DNA from: Leishmania infantum JPCM5
Taxonomy: Eukaryota; Euglenozoa; Kinetoplastea; Trypanosomatida; Trypanosomatidae
Direction of reading: 5' to 3'
NCBI RefSeq assembly: GCF_000002875.2
Contig: NC_009419.2
Location: 1,894,651 to 1,958,650, forward strand
DNA: 64,000 nt
Made by a program: the position numbers and the translations under genes
The notes under the pieces: generated by a model
Told to the model about the DNA's origin: nothing
What the model saw: the letters and a program-made list of their open reading frames with translations, nothing else
Databases searched by the model: none
Shown here: in pieces, positions 40,916 to 51,500 of the stretch
How the letters are laid out: the number at the start of each line of letters is the position of its first letter
How positions within the stretch are numbered: the first letter of the stretch is position 1

Positions 40916-41645
40916 GACCTGCGAGAGGGGTGCACTGGGGACAAGTAGCGGGTAGGCAGAAGAGGTGACAAGTGGCACTTGCACGTTGTTGCCAAATACG
41001 GGAGCGGACGGCGCGCCGCTGGCGCTCTCCGTTGTTCCCGAAGTGGTCAGCGAATGTTTGGGGGAACGAAGGGAGAGTGCTTACCCTGTGCAATCATTAA
41101 TGGCGGCAATGGGCTCGCCGCATTCGGACATTTCTGTGCCCTTGCGCTGTCTGCATTGGCCTCCAAAGCAGCCTGGGCGGGGAGGGCGATGAAAGAGGAG
41201 GAATCGAGGACATCGTCGTTCCTTCTCGGCTCATCGTTGCCGATGTGCGGCAAAACGGCTTCCGTGATGGACAGTGTTTTTTTTTCGTTAGACGTTAGTG
41301 AGGAATGAGCACAGTGGTGGTATTACCGTGGAGTGATGAGGATATGCAGAAAGAGGGGAAGGACGTTGCGGTGCACAAACGGGGGTAAGAAACAACAACA
41401 GAAAGAAAGGATAAGGGTGCCACAACAACACACGAATACCCACACATGATTGTCAGTTGGCTGGGGGAACAACTCAAAAAAAAAAATGCCGCACACAGCC
41501 CGCGATTCGTGTGGCGACAAAACAAAGAAAAGGGAGAATACGACGCATGGACGCTTCGCGACTCATGAACACCCCTCCTCCCTCGACGCACACACACACA
41601 CACACACGGAAAGAAAAACAACAGTGGAGGAGAAGCTGCGACCTG
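40916..41645. other. Intergenic region between permease and DGK-like genes
   Basis: About 730 bases, purine-rich on the plus strand and so pyrimidine-rich in the sense direction, with a (CA)n tract at 41589-41607. No gene is seen. Confidence 0.7.
40919..40965 (-). promoter_or_regulatory. Putative spliced-leader acceptor of the DGK-like gene
   Basis: On the minus strand a C/T-rich stretch with two AGs (CCCCAG near 40941 and CTCGCAG ending at 40919) immediately precedes the ATG at 40915. Either AG makes the 5' UTR extremely short and rules out non-AUG starts further upstream. Confidence 0.5.
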
Positions 41646-42863
41646 TTACATCCCAACAAGGACGAAGAAGCCCATCATGGCACCGGAAAACCCAAAGAAG
41701 TACATGGCCCACACGGCGAGGCGCTCGTACCCGGCGTACGGTGCCAGCCCGAGAATGTGAAGGCGCTGCCGGAAGAGGGCCGGATAGGTGAAACACAGCG
41801 TGCTGCTACAGAAAGCGCCCATGAGTGCTACAATGTACAGAAATCCCGGCGCCAGCAGTGCGAGACACAAGCAAAAAAACGATAGTAAAACACTCACAAG
41901 GAGGTTGCTGTGATGGGGGATCTCTAGAGACTCGTGGGTGTGGCTGAAGCCGTACCACATTTGGAAGATGGCATCGCGGCACGGAATGAGAATCAAGACG
42001 TAGGCGACATTGACGGTGATGGAGTAGAAGGTTTCACCGATGGCAAAGAGGCGATCACGCATTGGGTCATAGTTGGTCAAGATGTTGCCGTGCACGTGCG
42101 GGGTGTTGGCCATGTACCCGAAAAATCCGACTACGCCGTAGACCAGACTTGTGACAAGCACGCTAACAGTAGCCACTTTTGCCATGCTGCCCCGCGAAGG
42201 GTAGGCTAGCTCCGTCCATACTTGGAATACGAGAGATTGACAGTCGAAGGCGAACATCACTACGGGAAGCGCCAGGAGTGACCGGCGAGAGACGCAGAAA
42301 TACTTGATGTCCTCCTCGGAATTCCTCGCAGCCGGGGCCGAGCTCAGCGGTACAAAGTAGCGGTAGACGATGATGCCGGAGATGAAGAAGGTCGCGGCGA
42401 TGGCTAGGAATGAGGTCACGTACAGGTGCGACACTTTCGGCAAGCACGATAAAGGCAGCATCACCAACGACCATGATGCAATCATTATGTGCGACGACGA
42501 CGAGAGCCACGGCACGTACAAGCGGATCACCGGCAGCATCGGGGTGAATATCTCGCCAATGACGACAATGTACCCAACAGCGGTGCCGATGTTGTACACA
42601 ATCAGCATCCAGCGAATAATTTCTTTGAAGGCTCGCCCCAGCAGCTTGTCAGAGATCTCCTCGTAGCTATTCGCGCCCAGTTTGTTAATGCACAGGATTA
42701 GAAAGTCGATGGAGACGACAGTGAAGACGCCGACGACGAGCAGGGCGAGTGCCACCAGCGCGACCCCATCCGACTCGAATGTGGCTGGTATTGCCAGCAC
42801 ACCGGCGCCAATAGTGGTGACCGATATGCTGAGCGCCGCTGCTAGAAGTGAAGCGTGAGACAT
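41646..42863 (-). CDS. Amino acid permease (AAAP family)
   Basis: The protein has 405 residues when started at the ATG at 42863; the open frame reaches 42911 only through a GTG. The family imports amino acids by H+-coupled transport at the plasma membrane or exports them from acidocalcisome or lysosome-like organelles. The N-terminal signature ISVTTIGAGVLAIPATFESDG (about 12-32) marks the first helix of AAAP carriers. About ten to eleven hydrophobic helices follow, including ALALLVVGVFTVVSIDFLIL, and a conserved-type FDCQSLVFQVWTEL loop near 200-215. The usual long variable N-terminal tail of Leishmania AATs is short here (about 10 residues). The substrate cannot be predicted. It is the first gene of the minus unit, next to the divergent strand switch. 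Confidence 0.9.
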   Translation of the reverse strand: MSHASLLAAALSISVTTIGAGVLAIPATFESDGVALVALALLVVGVFTVVSIDFLILCINKLGANSYEEISDKLLGRAFKEIIRWMLIVYNIGTAVGYIVVIGEIFTPMLPVIRLYVPWLSSSSHIMIASWSLVMLPLSCLPKVSHLYVTSFLAIAATFFISGIIVYRYFVPLSSAPAARNSEEDIKYFCVSRRSLLALPVVMFAFDCQSLVFQVWTELAYPSRGSMAKVATVSVLVTSLVYGVVGFFGYMANTPHVHGNILTNYDPMRDRLFAIGETFYSITVNVAYVLILIPCRDAIFQMWYGFSHTHESLEIPHHSNLLVSVLLSFFCLCLALLAPGFLYIVALMGAFCSSTLCFTYPALFRQRLHILGLAPYAGYERLAVWAMYFFGFSGAMMGFFVLVGM

Positions 42864-43560
42864 GACGCGTGTATGTTTCGCTTCGAAGACTATATCAGCG
42901 CGTGTTGACACGATAGCGTGAGCGGCGTCCTTGCGCGAGATATCGAAGCACAGTTTACTTTTCGCCTTTCCTTCAGCACCAGGAAGCTTCCTTGGTGTTG
43001 TTTGAGGTGGAGATGGAGGGCGGCAGTTGAAATGCCGGAACGCCAGCGGTCATGGCCAATGGAGATGAAAACGCGTTGCAACAGATGTGCCCGTGATAGA
43101 AAAAGAATGAGGAGATGGTGAGGCACAACACCGAAAACGAGCTACTGGAGTGAGAGCTCGGCCAGCACACGGGCAAGGCAGCCACAGCAAGGACTCAGCG
43201 AGCATACTCTCGCGTGCGGAGTTGTCGCCTTTGTAATATTGTGAGTACCCATAGCAAGTCCAAGCAGCGAAGGCCCACTCAACACCAACAACAAAACCAA
43301 CAATTTCTTTAGATGACACGAACATTAGCTGCCGGGGCCCTCTCGTCTCAACGGGACTTTTATCGCACTACATTCCCATCACGTGAGAGTTCACGACTAC
43401 GATAACGGAGAACAGAACAAGAGGACGAAGGGAAAACGTAACCCCTCACCCAGCGACGTTTTCCGAGACGCCATTCCACCACCACCAAACACACGCGCCA
43501 GCCACCATGCACCGACCCCCGCGGCACCACCGCCAAACCCTGGCCGCCCAGGGTGAACCC
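42864..43560. other. Divergent strand-switch region, left part
   Basis: This lies between the permease start and repeat copy C, with no gene seen. As the region where the minus unit and the following plus unit diverge, it is expected to contain the minus-direction transcription initiation zone. No sequence motif defines it. Confidence 0.6.
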
Positions 43561-44949
43561 CCCCCCCACCACGGCGGCATGGACGTGCGGCCAACGGGCC
43601 CTTCCTGTCCTACGCCGCCCCTACCTCGCATGTGCGCCGCGCGGCCGGCGCCGGGCTGAGACGGGTCCCGGCCGTCTGCGCGCCATTCGCCTACCCACGG
43701 TGGCCGCGGCCGCTTTGGGCACGAAGGTGGTGTCAACGGCCCCCCTGCCGTTGGCGCTGGCACCGTCCCGCCGCGCGGCGGCACCGCAAAGCAGCCGCGG
43801 TGCGAGCAGCGCCACGCCGAAAGGGCAGAGCAGACCCTCTGACGGACCCCGCTCGCGCGAGCACACCGCCCTACGCCTGGCAAGCCGAGCCCTGGCTACT
43901 TTGATGGCTCCTGCAACGTGTCGGCCAGTGTCGCGCATGGGTTGGAGGTCTACGCCGGGAAGGCGGAAGGGGCAGCGATCCTCCTCCGGGGCACGCGCGT
44001 GCAACGAGCCGTGTCCCTCCCGGAAATGGACAGTGAGCTTGGCCGCGTCGTGAACAGTTCGCACTGTGGTGGCGGCGGCCCAGTCGTAGATGGACTCGTG
44101 GAGCACCAGCGCAACGCCCCCGACTGTCCGTTTGTGGTGTGCTGCATCGAGGTGTCCGTATCGCTTGCGCAGATCAAGTATTTGTTGTCGCGCCCATCCA
44201 GCAGAGTACCTCAAGTATGGTTTAGTCGTTCTGTTTGTTACCGCACTGGGTTGTACGATTCGGGAGCCGTTCTAGGAGCGTGAGGACCGGATGCAACATC
44301 GCTGGGTATCTGAACGAGAACTTCCCGTGTTACCAGGACGGTCGTAGGTACGTAGTCGGGCCTGAGGGGTGCATCCGTCTAGGAGGGTCATCTCAGCAAA
44401 GCCACACCGTCACTCCTGCAACCTCGTCCTGGAGAACAGAGGAGGGCCTATTGCCTATACGTGCATCCTCGTGCATGAGCAGGGAGAGGCCGCGGTCGTG
44501 CTTCTTTTCCCTCGCTACATGGGAATGCTGAAACGCCGAGAAATGGCGTGCCGCACAGGCCTGTTGGGGTGTGTATGGAGTGCATCTCCAGCAGAATGCA
44601 GACTTGTATCGGGGGTGCACCAGGAAACGGGGCTAAGGACCCGCGCCAGCGTAGCCCAGCACAATCTACCTGCATTGCATAGAGGGCGCAGTAGGTGGGA
44701 AATCACGCTCGACACCACTACAACGCACCAAAAGCTAACAAAGAGCAGGTGGATGCGCACGCTTGTTGGATTGCCGAGACGATCTGTGGTGAGCTGTGGT
44801 ACACCTGTGATTATGGCTGCGTGCCTCTTTAGGCACAGCGCCAGCCCACGCCTGTCTGCTGGCACAAAAAGTCCAGAACCGTACTCAACGGCAGCCTGCA
44901 GGCTCTTGGCTTCCCCAGAAAGAGAGGGCAGGAGACCCTGAAGTGCCAC
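43561..44949 (+). mobile_element. Repeat copy C (degenerate retroposon)
   Basis: It has the same orientation as copy A. 43663-44949 is about 99% identical to 24640-25925. 43561-44047 matches inverted copy B. Relative to A it lacks about 790 internal bases between CGCGGCCGGCGCCGGG (near 43654) and 43663. Open frames on both strands are interrupted and show no intact enzyme. It sits in the divergent strand-switch region. Confidence 0.8.
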
Positions 44950-45531
44950 GGTGACGTGCCTACAATCCTTGGAGGCTTCAGGTATTAGTAGTACCCTATA
45001 GCAAAGGGACAAGCTGTTTCCATGCTGGCTCGCTTCCGAACAGCGGGTGCAAGCCTTCGCATCGCGCTTATAGGACTAGCAGTGCTGTGTTTTGCGTTTA
45101 TTCTAGCTTTCCTCTGTGCTCCATTTTATCTGCTTTACTGGTCTTTTTGCCTACTATTCATCTGCTTTTTATCTTGTATAGCAGCCCTGCACGCGTTGGC
45201 GCACAACTTTGTCAGAGACTTCAACGCTAGGACGGCTTTTTCTGTCCCTGCGCATACCTCTCAAGGTACCACTATAAGCGACCCTCTCCCTCTTTATCTT
45301 TTCGTTTATATTTCTGTGCAGTATCTGAAGCCAATCATTGGAATAGATGTTGCGAACCCCAGCATCTCGCAGAGCTTGACGAGGAAACTGTGTGCTAGCG
45401 ACCTTCCCTTATATATGTATGTACGCATACAGAACTATCCGCTTTGCTTTATGCCTAAGACTGCAAGATCTACCAAGGAAGATAGTTATCACGACTAGTC
45501 GGTGCACACCAAAGCGCTTTTTACAGCCGCC
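44950..45531. other. Divergent strand-switch region, right part (AT-richer)
   Basis: About 580 bases visibly richer in A and T than the surroundings, up to the giant gene. It probably includes the plus-direction initiation zone and the giant gene's leader. TTTTTACAG at 45518-45526 is a likely acceptor five bases before the ATG. A 158-codon frame at 45022-45498 is hydrophobic but not convincing. Confidence 0.6.
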
Positions 45532-48500
45532 ATGGAGTCACAGAGTTCCGACTTCTCAGAGCTCGATGTTGATGAAGCCTTCAGCGACGACCACCAGGAT
45601 TCTCAAACACGTGTCCTCAGCGACGATGAAGACTACAGCTCCGATAACTCGGAGCACAGCACTGCCGCGCGAGCAGCACCTGCAGAGGGCTCGGCGCAGC
45701 GGTCTGCAGGCCAACGATCAGGAAGAGCTCGCGGCATCGGCAGCGAGTCTCTGCGGCCTCTCCGCGAGTCCTCGTACCCGGTAGAGTATCTTTTTGCACA
45801 AACTACGTTGAAGGAGAAGTACTCAACAGAGGTCAGCACGGTTAACGAAGAGAAACGTGTGGGTCTGAAATCGCTTGGCGGGCTCGTCAAGTACAGCTCA
45901 GCTGATCTTCTCACCCGAGCGTGGTGCCTCTGCCCCTCAGAGCTGAAAAACCGTGAGCACCCGCTGTATAGTAAGCTACCCAAATGCCCTGAAGTGCTGG
46001 AAACTCGGTTTGGTGACACGGATGAGATATCCCAATTCATGTGCTCCATAGCTCTCCAGCTTGGAGAACGTTACCATCGTGTCACGCCCGTATACCTTCG
46101 ATCTCTGCTCGTTCAGGCCGTCGTGCGAGATGAAATAGCAGGCGCAAATCAGAGTGTTGCGAACAGCACACCGTACGCGGACGCCCTGCTCGACCCCGCT
46201 TGGGAAGGCGAAAGCGCATGTGCTGATGAGACAGATGATGTATCTGGGAATGAAGGGAGCGACGAAGTGCAAGACGAGAATATTGAGGTGGAGTCCGCCG
46301 TGAGCGCTTTCGATTTCAGCGTTGCGTTGATCTTGCCTGTCGTGTCGCAAGGAATCACGTACGAGAGTCTTCACCTTCTCCACACCTTGGTTGATCGATG
46401 TCTGAGCTCCTCTACCGAGGTGGCAGTGCTGCGATCCTGGGGCGTTAGACGCATCATGCGTCTGTTGCTTCGTCACATGAACGTGCACGCCGGGCAAAGC
46501 GTGAACAAGAGATGGCTTGCGACAACGATATCATTGCTGTCTAAGATCGTGCTCTCTTCCGGCGACACAAAGGTATTTTTTTCACTTCTGCGATGGAGTC
46601 TGCACCACCCTGACACGATAGCGATGCTGCACATGCGCGGGGTGCGGGGCATTGTTGAACGCGTGGAGCAGAAGAGTGCGGTTCGCGTGCGCCTGTCGAT
46701 CCCGACAGTCACACCGAAAGAGCAGACGATCTCGTTTATTCACTCTGTGGGAAGTACTCCCGCCTCTGTCACGGGCCTCTGCGTGTTTACGGAGGAGGAT
46801 GCTCCACGATGCATCGTTTTCACCGAAAATCGCTCCTTCAAAGTCGCCTTAACTCCGCCGTTTGAGGTGCTGTGCTGTAGCAGCACTGCCCCCGACTCGT
46901 GCCGAGGTGTTTATGTCGAGAGCGATATGTCGATCTGTGTACTTGGCGACCACGGGAAGGTCTTTGTGATCAACAAGGACACCCTAATGCTTACCCGGAC
47001 AATGTCCCCTCCGTCGCACCTTCTAGGCTCCACTCAGTTTCCTCTGTACATTGGAGATGGTGAGTACGTGTCGTCGTACTTTTTAGCCGGCATTTCCACT
47101 GAAAGACAGGCCTGCTTTACAGGAAATGAGGTGAGTGGAGCACTCACGCCGAGCACAATCACGCTACCGCGGACGTGCGACTCATTGAGCATCCAGTTCT
47201 ACCTTTGCCCGGTCATCACAGGAACGGTGAATGAAATGACGCTGCTCCATCTCACCACCGGGAGCAAGAACTGGCTTTCCGTGTCGGTCTCGCTGAACCC
47301 TCTTACCTCCACCATGGTGCTCATGTTCCGTCATGGGCAGGACGCCTTCGCTGAGATCCGAGAGCCACTGAGAGCAGAGTGGGCCCTTTGGAGCGCGTCG
47401 CTGACGTCCACCAATGACACGGCGGCGTGGAGTGTGTTCAAGAACGGCGTCATGTGCGACACGCGCAGCCAAAGCGGCGCCCTGATACAGCCCAGTGGTG
47501 CTGTTACCCCTATTTTCTTCAAAGGTCGCTTGAACGCGCATCTTTCTACTCTGCAGCTGTGGAGTCGTGCGCAGAGCGTTGACTGCATGCGCAACTGCGC
47601 GCTGGAGCACACGCCGGAGAGCAAATCGCAATTCCTTGTGTTTTCGTTCTTGATGGATGAAGGACTCGGGCGCTCTTTTCACAGCCCGCAGACAGGCTAC
47701 GTTTGGCAAGGCACGGGGGTCATCTGGGACACCCCGCCGAGGCCGTTTCCCGTAAACCGACATTCTCCGCACAAGGTTCACTGGAGGCCGTCCGGCAACT
47801 ACTACATTGTCACCAACCACTTTGAGTACGCCATCATAGAGCCACAGGCGACGACGTGGATCGACCGCGACGGCCGTGTCGTGGAGCAGGCAGAGGGACT
47901 TCTGTCCGTGAGCGAGCGGCCTTTTTACAACATTACGGATGGTTACTTTTTCCTGTCCACTCAAGACACCGTAGGCATTCGGTCTGTCAAGTCAAACTCA
48001 CCGCCGGCGGCGTACTTGCAACATTTGCCATCGATGGTGGTTGGCAAGCAGTTCTGCGCGCAGGTCGTGGAGAGCGTGATGAGGCGCACCCCAATCACGG
48101 CTAAGCAGTACCTAGAGTACCTGGTGCACCGAACCAATCTGCACCTGCTCACCTACAGCGACGATCAAGGCAGCGGCCCCGTCCACCTTTCGTCAAGCCT
48201 GCGAGAGAATCTCTCTGTTGTTGGTCGTCTCCTCGACTTGACCGAGTACTTGGTCTCCGGCATCGAAAGCAGTGTGAAGGAATGCCTGCGCCCTGAGCTG
48301 CTGCTTTGCCTTGTCGGTCGTGTGCTGAACATTTACGTAAAGCTGTTTGAGCGACAATGTCCTGGGCAGGTAGTGCGGTCTGTGGTGGACGCGCACAAGC
48401 GTCTGCAGAGCTTGAACACGAAGGTGAAGCAGGACGAGTTTCTGCAGGAAGCTGCTAGTGTGTTTGGCGACCTCAATCAGGTCATTCTGGCCCGCTGCGT

Positions 48501-51500
48501 CAGCCACGATTTTCAGCTAAAGCTGATCACGGACAGCGCCAGCTTGAAAGATGTACGCCAACTGCTGCAGCTAGAGAGCCTCTCGCAGTTTGTCGCCTCC
48601 GTGATCAAGAGGGACATGAAGAAGATGTTCATGACCTTTTTGCACCGCTTGAAGGAGGAGTGCCAAGAGGAGGCGACGCTCATCTTCGACAGCAAACCTC
48701 GCCAAATCAATGCATCGGAGGCGATGCTCAGCACCCTGCTAGGAATGCTTTCGCAGCAAGGGCACTCCCAGTGGCACCTGGTCGCTGCTGCGCTGATCAG
48801 CTCCCTCTGCAAGTGGATCATTCGCTGCTTTGAGGAGCGCTACCCGTCGGACGCCGAGCGCTACGCCAACGTCGATGTCCTCAAAGAAACCTCCATCGGC
48901 ATTGTCCTCTTCCCCGTCGTACACTACATGTGCGATATGCAGCTTGACTCGTCCATCGCCCCGGACGCGCTGAAGGCACTCAACGACGCGCGAAAGTGCC
49001 TGTCACGCTACAGCTTGGCGCCGGGTAAGAGAGGGAAGAAGTTTGTCTCGTTCTCGGAGACGCATTACGTGGCGTCGCCGCCTCAGCTGAAAGCACCGTT
49101 CTATGCTAGCCTCTCGTTACAGTATGCCAAGAGCATCAAGGTGGAATTCTTGGACTCTCCGGAATTGGACCGCGCCTCTAGCACGGTGACCGTCTCGCTC
49201 GTCACAAACAACTGCCTGACCTCTGTCGACGTGCTGCACCCGGGCCAAAACGCCGTCTTCCTGGAGGGTGCGCAAGTTTCGATTGCGTACGCCGCAGAAG
49301 CCACGCTGGACTCCCCGGCCCCTGGCGTGGCACTGAACGTGCACACGGTAGTTGAGCTGGCAACGGAGAAGACGGACTGGGTGCGCGATATCTGTCTGGC
49401 GCTCAGCTACATTATTATCCGGGTGACGCAGCATAACCTGCACAACACCGCGCCGTCCGGCAGCGCTATCCGCAGAGACTCCTTTCTTCGCGGTGGCCTG
49501 TCGGCCAGCGTGCAGAAGTGCAACAAGATACCGCTCTCCCCAGGGAACAAAGAGGAGTGCGCCGACCTGCATGCTCAGCTGTGCGCGGTGGCGGAAGAGA
49601 CGGACCCGTCGCTCACGGTTGCATGGAGCGCCTTGTATGAGAAAAGCCGCATCCAGTATTCCAAGCGGCTGGAGGGAATCATGCGATGGGCAAGTTGCGC
49701 GCTTGCGTGGCAGACACTCTCGCTCCCCGCAGAGGACGAGAAGACAGTGGAGCAGCTGCTTTGCAGCAGTGTGAACGCTATCAAGCGCAAGACGTTTTTG
49801 CTGCTGGAGGCGCTCCAGCAAGGGCGCGAGGAGGCGATCGTAGGTCGAGCACGCTTTTTGCTCTTCAACATAACCCCCCGTCTCTTTGGCGAGTGGCAGC
49901 TGATCGAGCACCAGCACACGGAGGAACCGTTGACAGCGGAGGCGGATCGTGGCTCTCGCCAGCTGTCGCGACTGGCCTACTCGGTTGGGAACCGGAGCCG
50001 GGCCACCGTGGCAAGTTTCCAAATGCCTACGGCGCACGCGCTTGACCTCTCGAGTAACTATCGCGGGTCACTGCTGAGCACGCGCAGGACGGCCTCGCGG
50101 ACGTTGGATGAGTCGCCGGTGAATATTTTCACCAAAACTTTGAGGAGCGAAGAGGAGAGTTTGCCAAACAAGATCATCTACTACCTCATCAACGGACTTG
50201 ACAAGCCCACCGAGGACATCTGCAAAGATATGGTGCTCAAGACGCAGCAGGCGGTGTACCAGACGGAGGCGTATAAGCTGCAGGAGGACCTGTGCAAGTC
50301 GTTTGCGAACGACCGGGAGATGCTGTCGGCCATTTTGATGACGCACTTAAAGTACCGGCTGGAGTTCTCTCAGTCCACAATCGTCGCAGCGAGTGAGCAA
50401 GGGGAGGCGGCGAGCGAGGCCAACGTTGGCTTTGACCATCATTACACAGAGCAGATGATCGGCTGCGGTATGCTGCGGGAGCTGGAGTTGCAGAAGGCGG
50501 TGTGCTCGTTTGTGCAGAGCTCGCTGCGCTCCCTCTTGCACAAACTCGACGACACTCAGGACTTCCCGTACGTGGAGGCGGTGTACATGTGCGCTACCCT
50601 GTGCCACCCCTGGGACGGTGTCGACATGTCAATCCTGCAGCCGCGAGAGATCTTTGCCTTTCTCAAGAAGCTCCTCACAACCGCTTGCGAGCTGCGCCTC
50701 GAATCTGCGAGCAGCGACACCGACAAGTACTACGAGAGTCGTGGACTGTTTGACCTTGCGCACCGCTGTCTGGTCATTCCCAACGCAATGTTACAGACGT
50801 CTGTTGAGGGCGTTCACATCGTTCAAAGTGAGGTGCAGGGGCTGCATGTGGAAAACGTCAATGTTGTGTTCAGCGCTCGAACGCACTGGAAGGCACACGG
50901 CGCGAACGTCAGAATACCGACAAAGACGTGCGAGGCTGACTACTACGCGAACTACGGCATTCCAAAAGTAATCAGCGAGTTTCCAGACGTGCAGTACTAC
51001 GAGGTGGCGCTGGACTTTGCGCTGCATCCGAGCAACCCGGAACTATCGATGGGGCTGAGCCTTGTGCCTCTCTCGCCGCTCGACCCTGTGCGGGCAGACT
51101 ACGTGCTCTCACTCGCCTCTACCGGCCGTGTCCACCGCCCGGAGAAGCAAGATCGCCAGCTATGCAATCCGTGGAAGGTCGGCGACGTTGTCGGGTGCGG
51201 GCTCATGGCCCCATCAAACAGCGTCTTCTTCACGCTGAACGGCGAGTTTCTCGGCGTGGTTGCGGAGGTGCCCACCCTGTCCACGGTTATCCCGTTTGTC
51301 AGCGTGCGCGGCGACGACACACTCATGAAGGTGATTGTCAACTTCGGCGAAGAACAATCGTTTCGCTTCGACCTGGCATCGTTGCACTGCAGCTGCCGGC
51401 ATCGCTACCTCACTCCGAGTGTGGTGTGCGACACGGTCATCATCACGACAGACTACCTCGTCACAATGTGCTACAAGGGACTGTCGAAGGGGGAAGACAC

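Noticed and set aside
43621..44214. 197-codon minus frame in repeat copy C
   Set aside because: The same region in copies A and B has indels that break the frame. It belongs to a decayed element and shows no intact enzyme.
45022..45498. Plus-strand frame of 158 codons with hydrophobic N-terminus
   Set aside because: It lies in AT-richer strand-switch DNA, has no recognisable domain and its hydrophobicity follows from T-rich codons. The real gene starts at 45532.
49117..50037. 306-codon minus frame and other long minus frames (for example 54529-55647) opposite the giant gene
   Set aside because: They are antisense shadows caused by GC-rich third positions of the giant plus-strand ORF.
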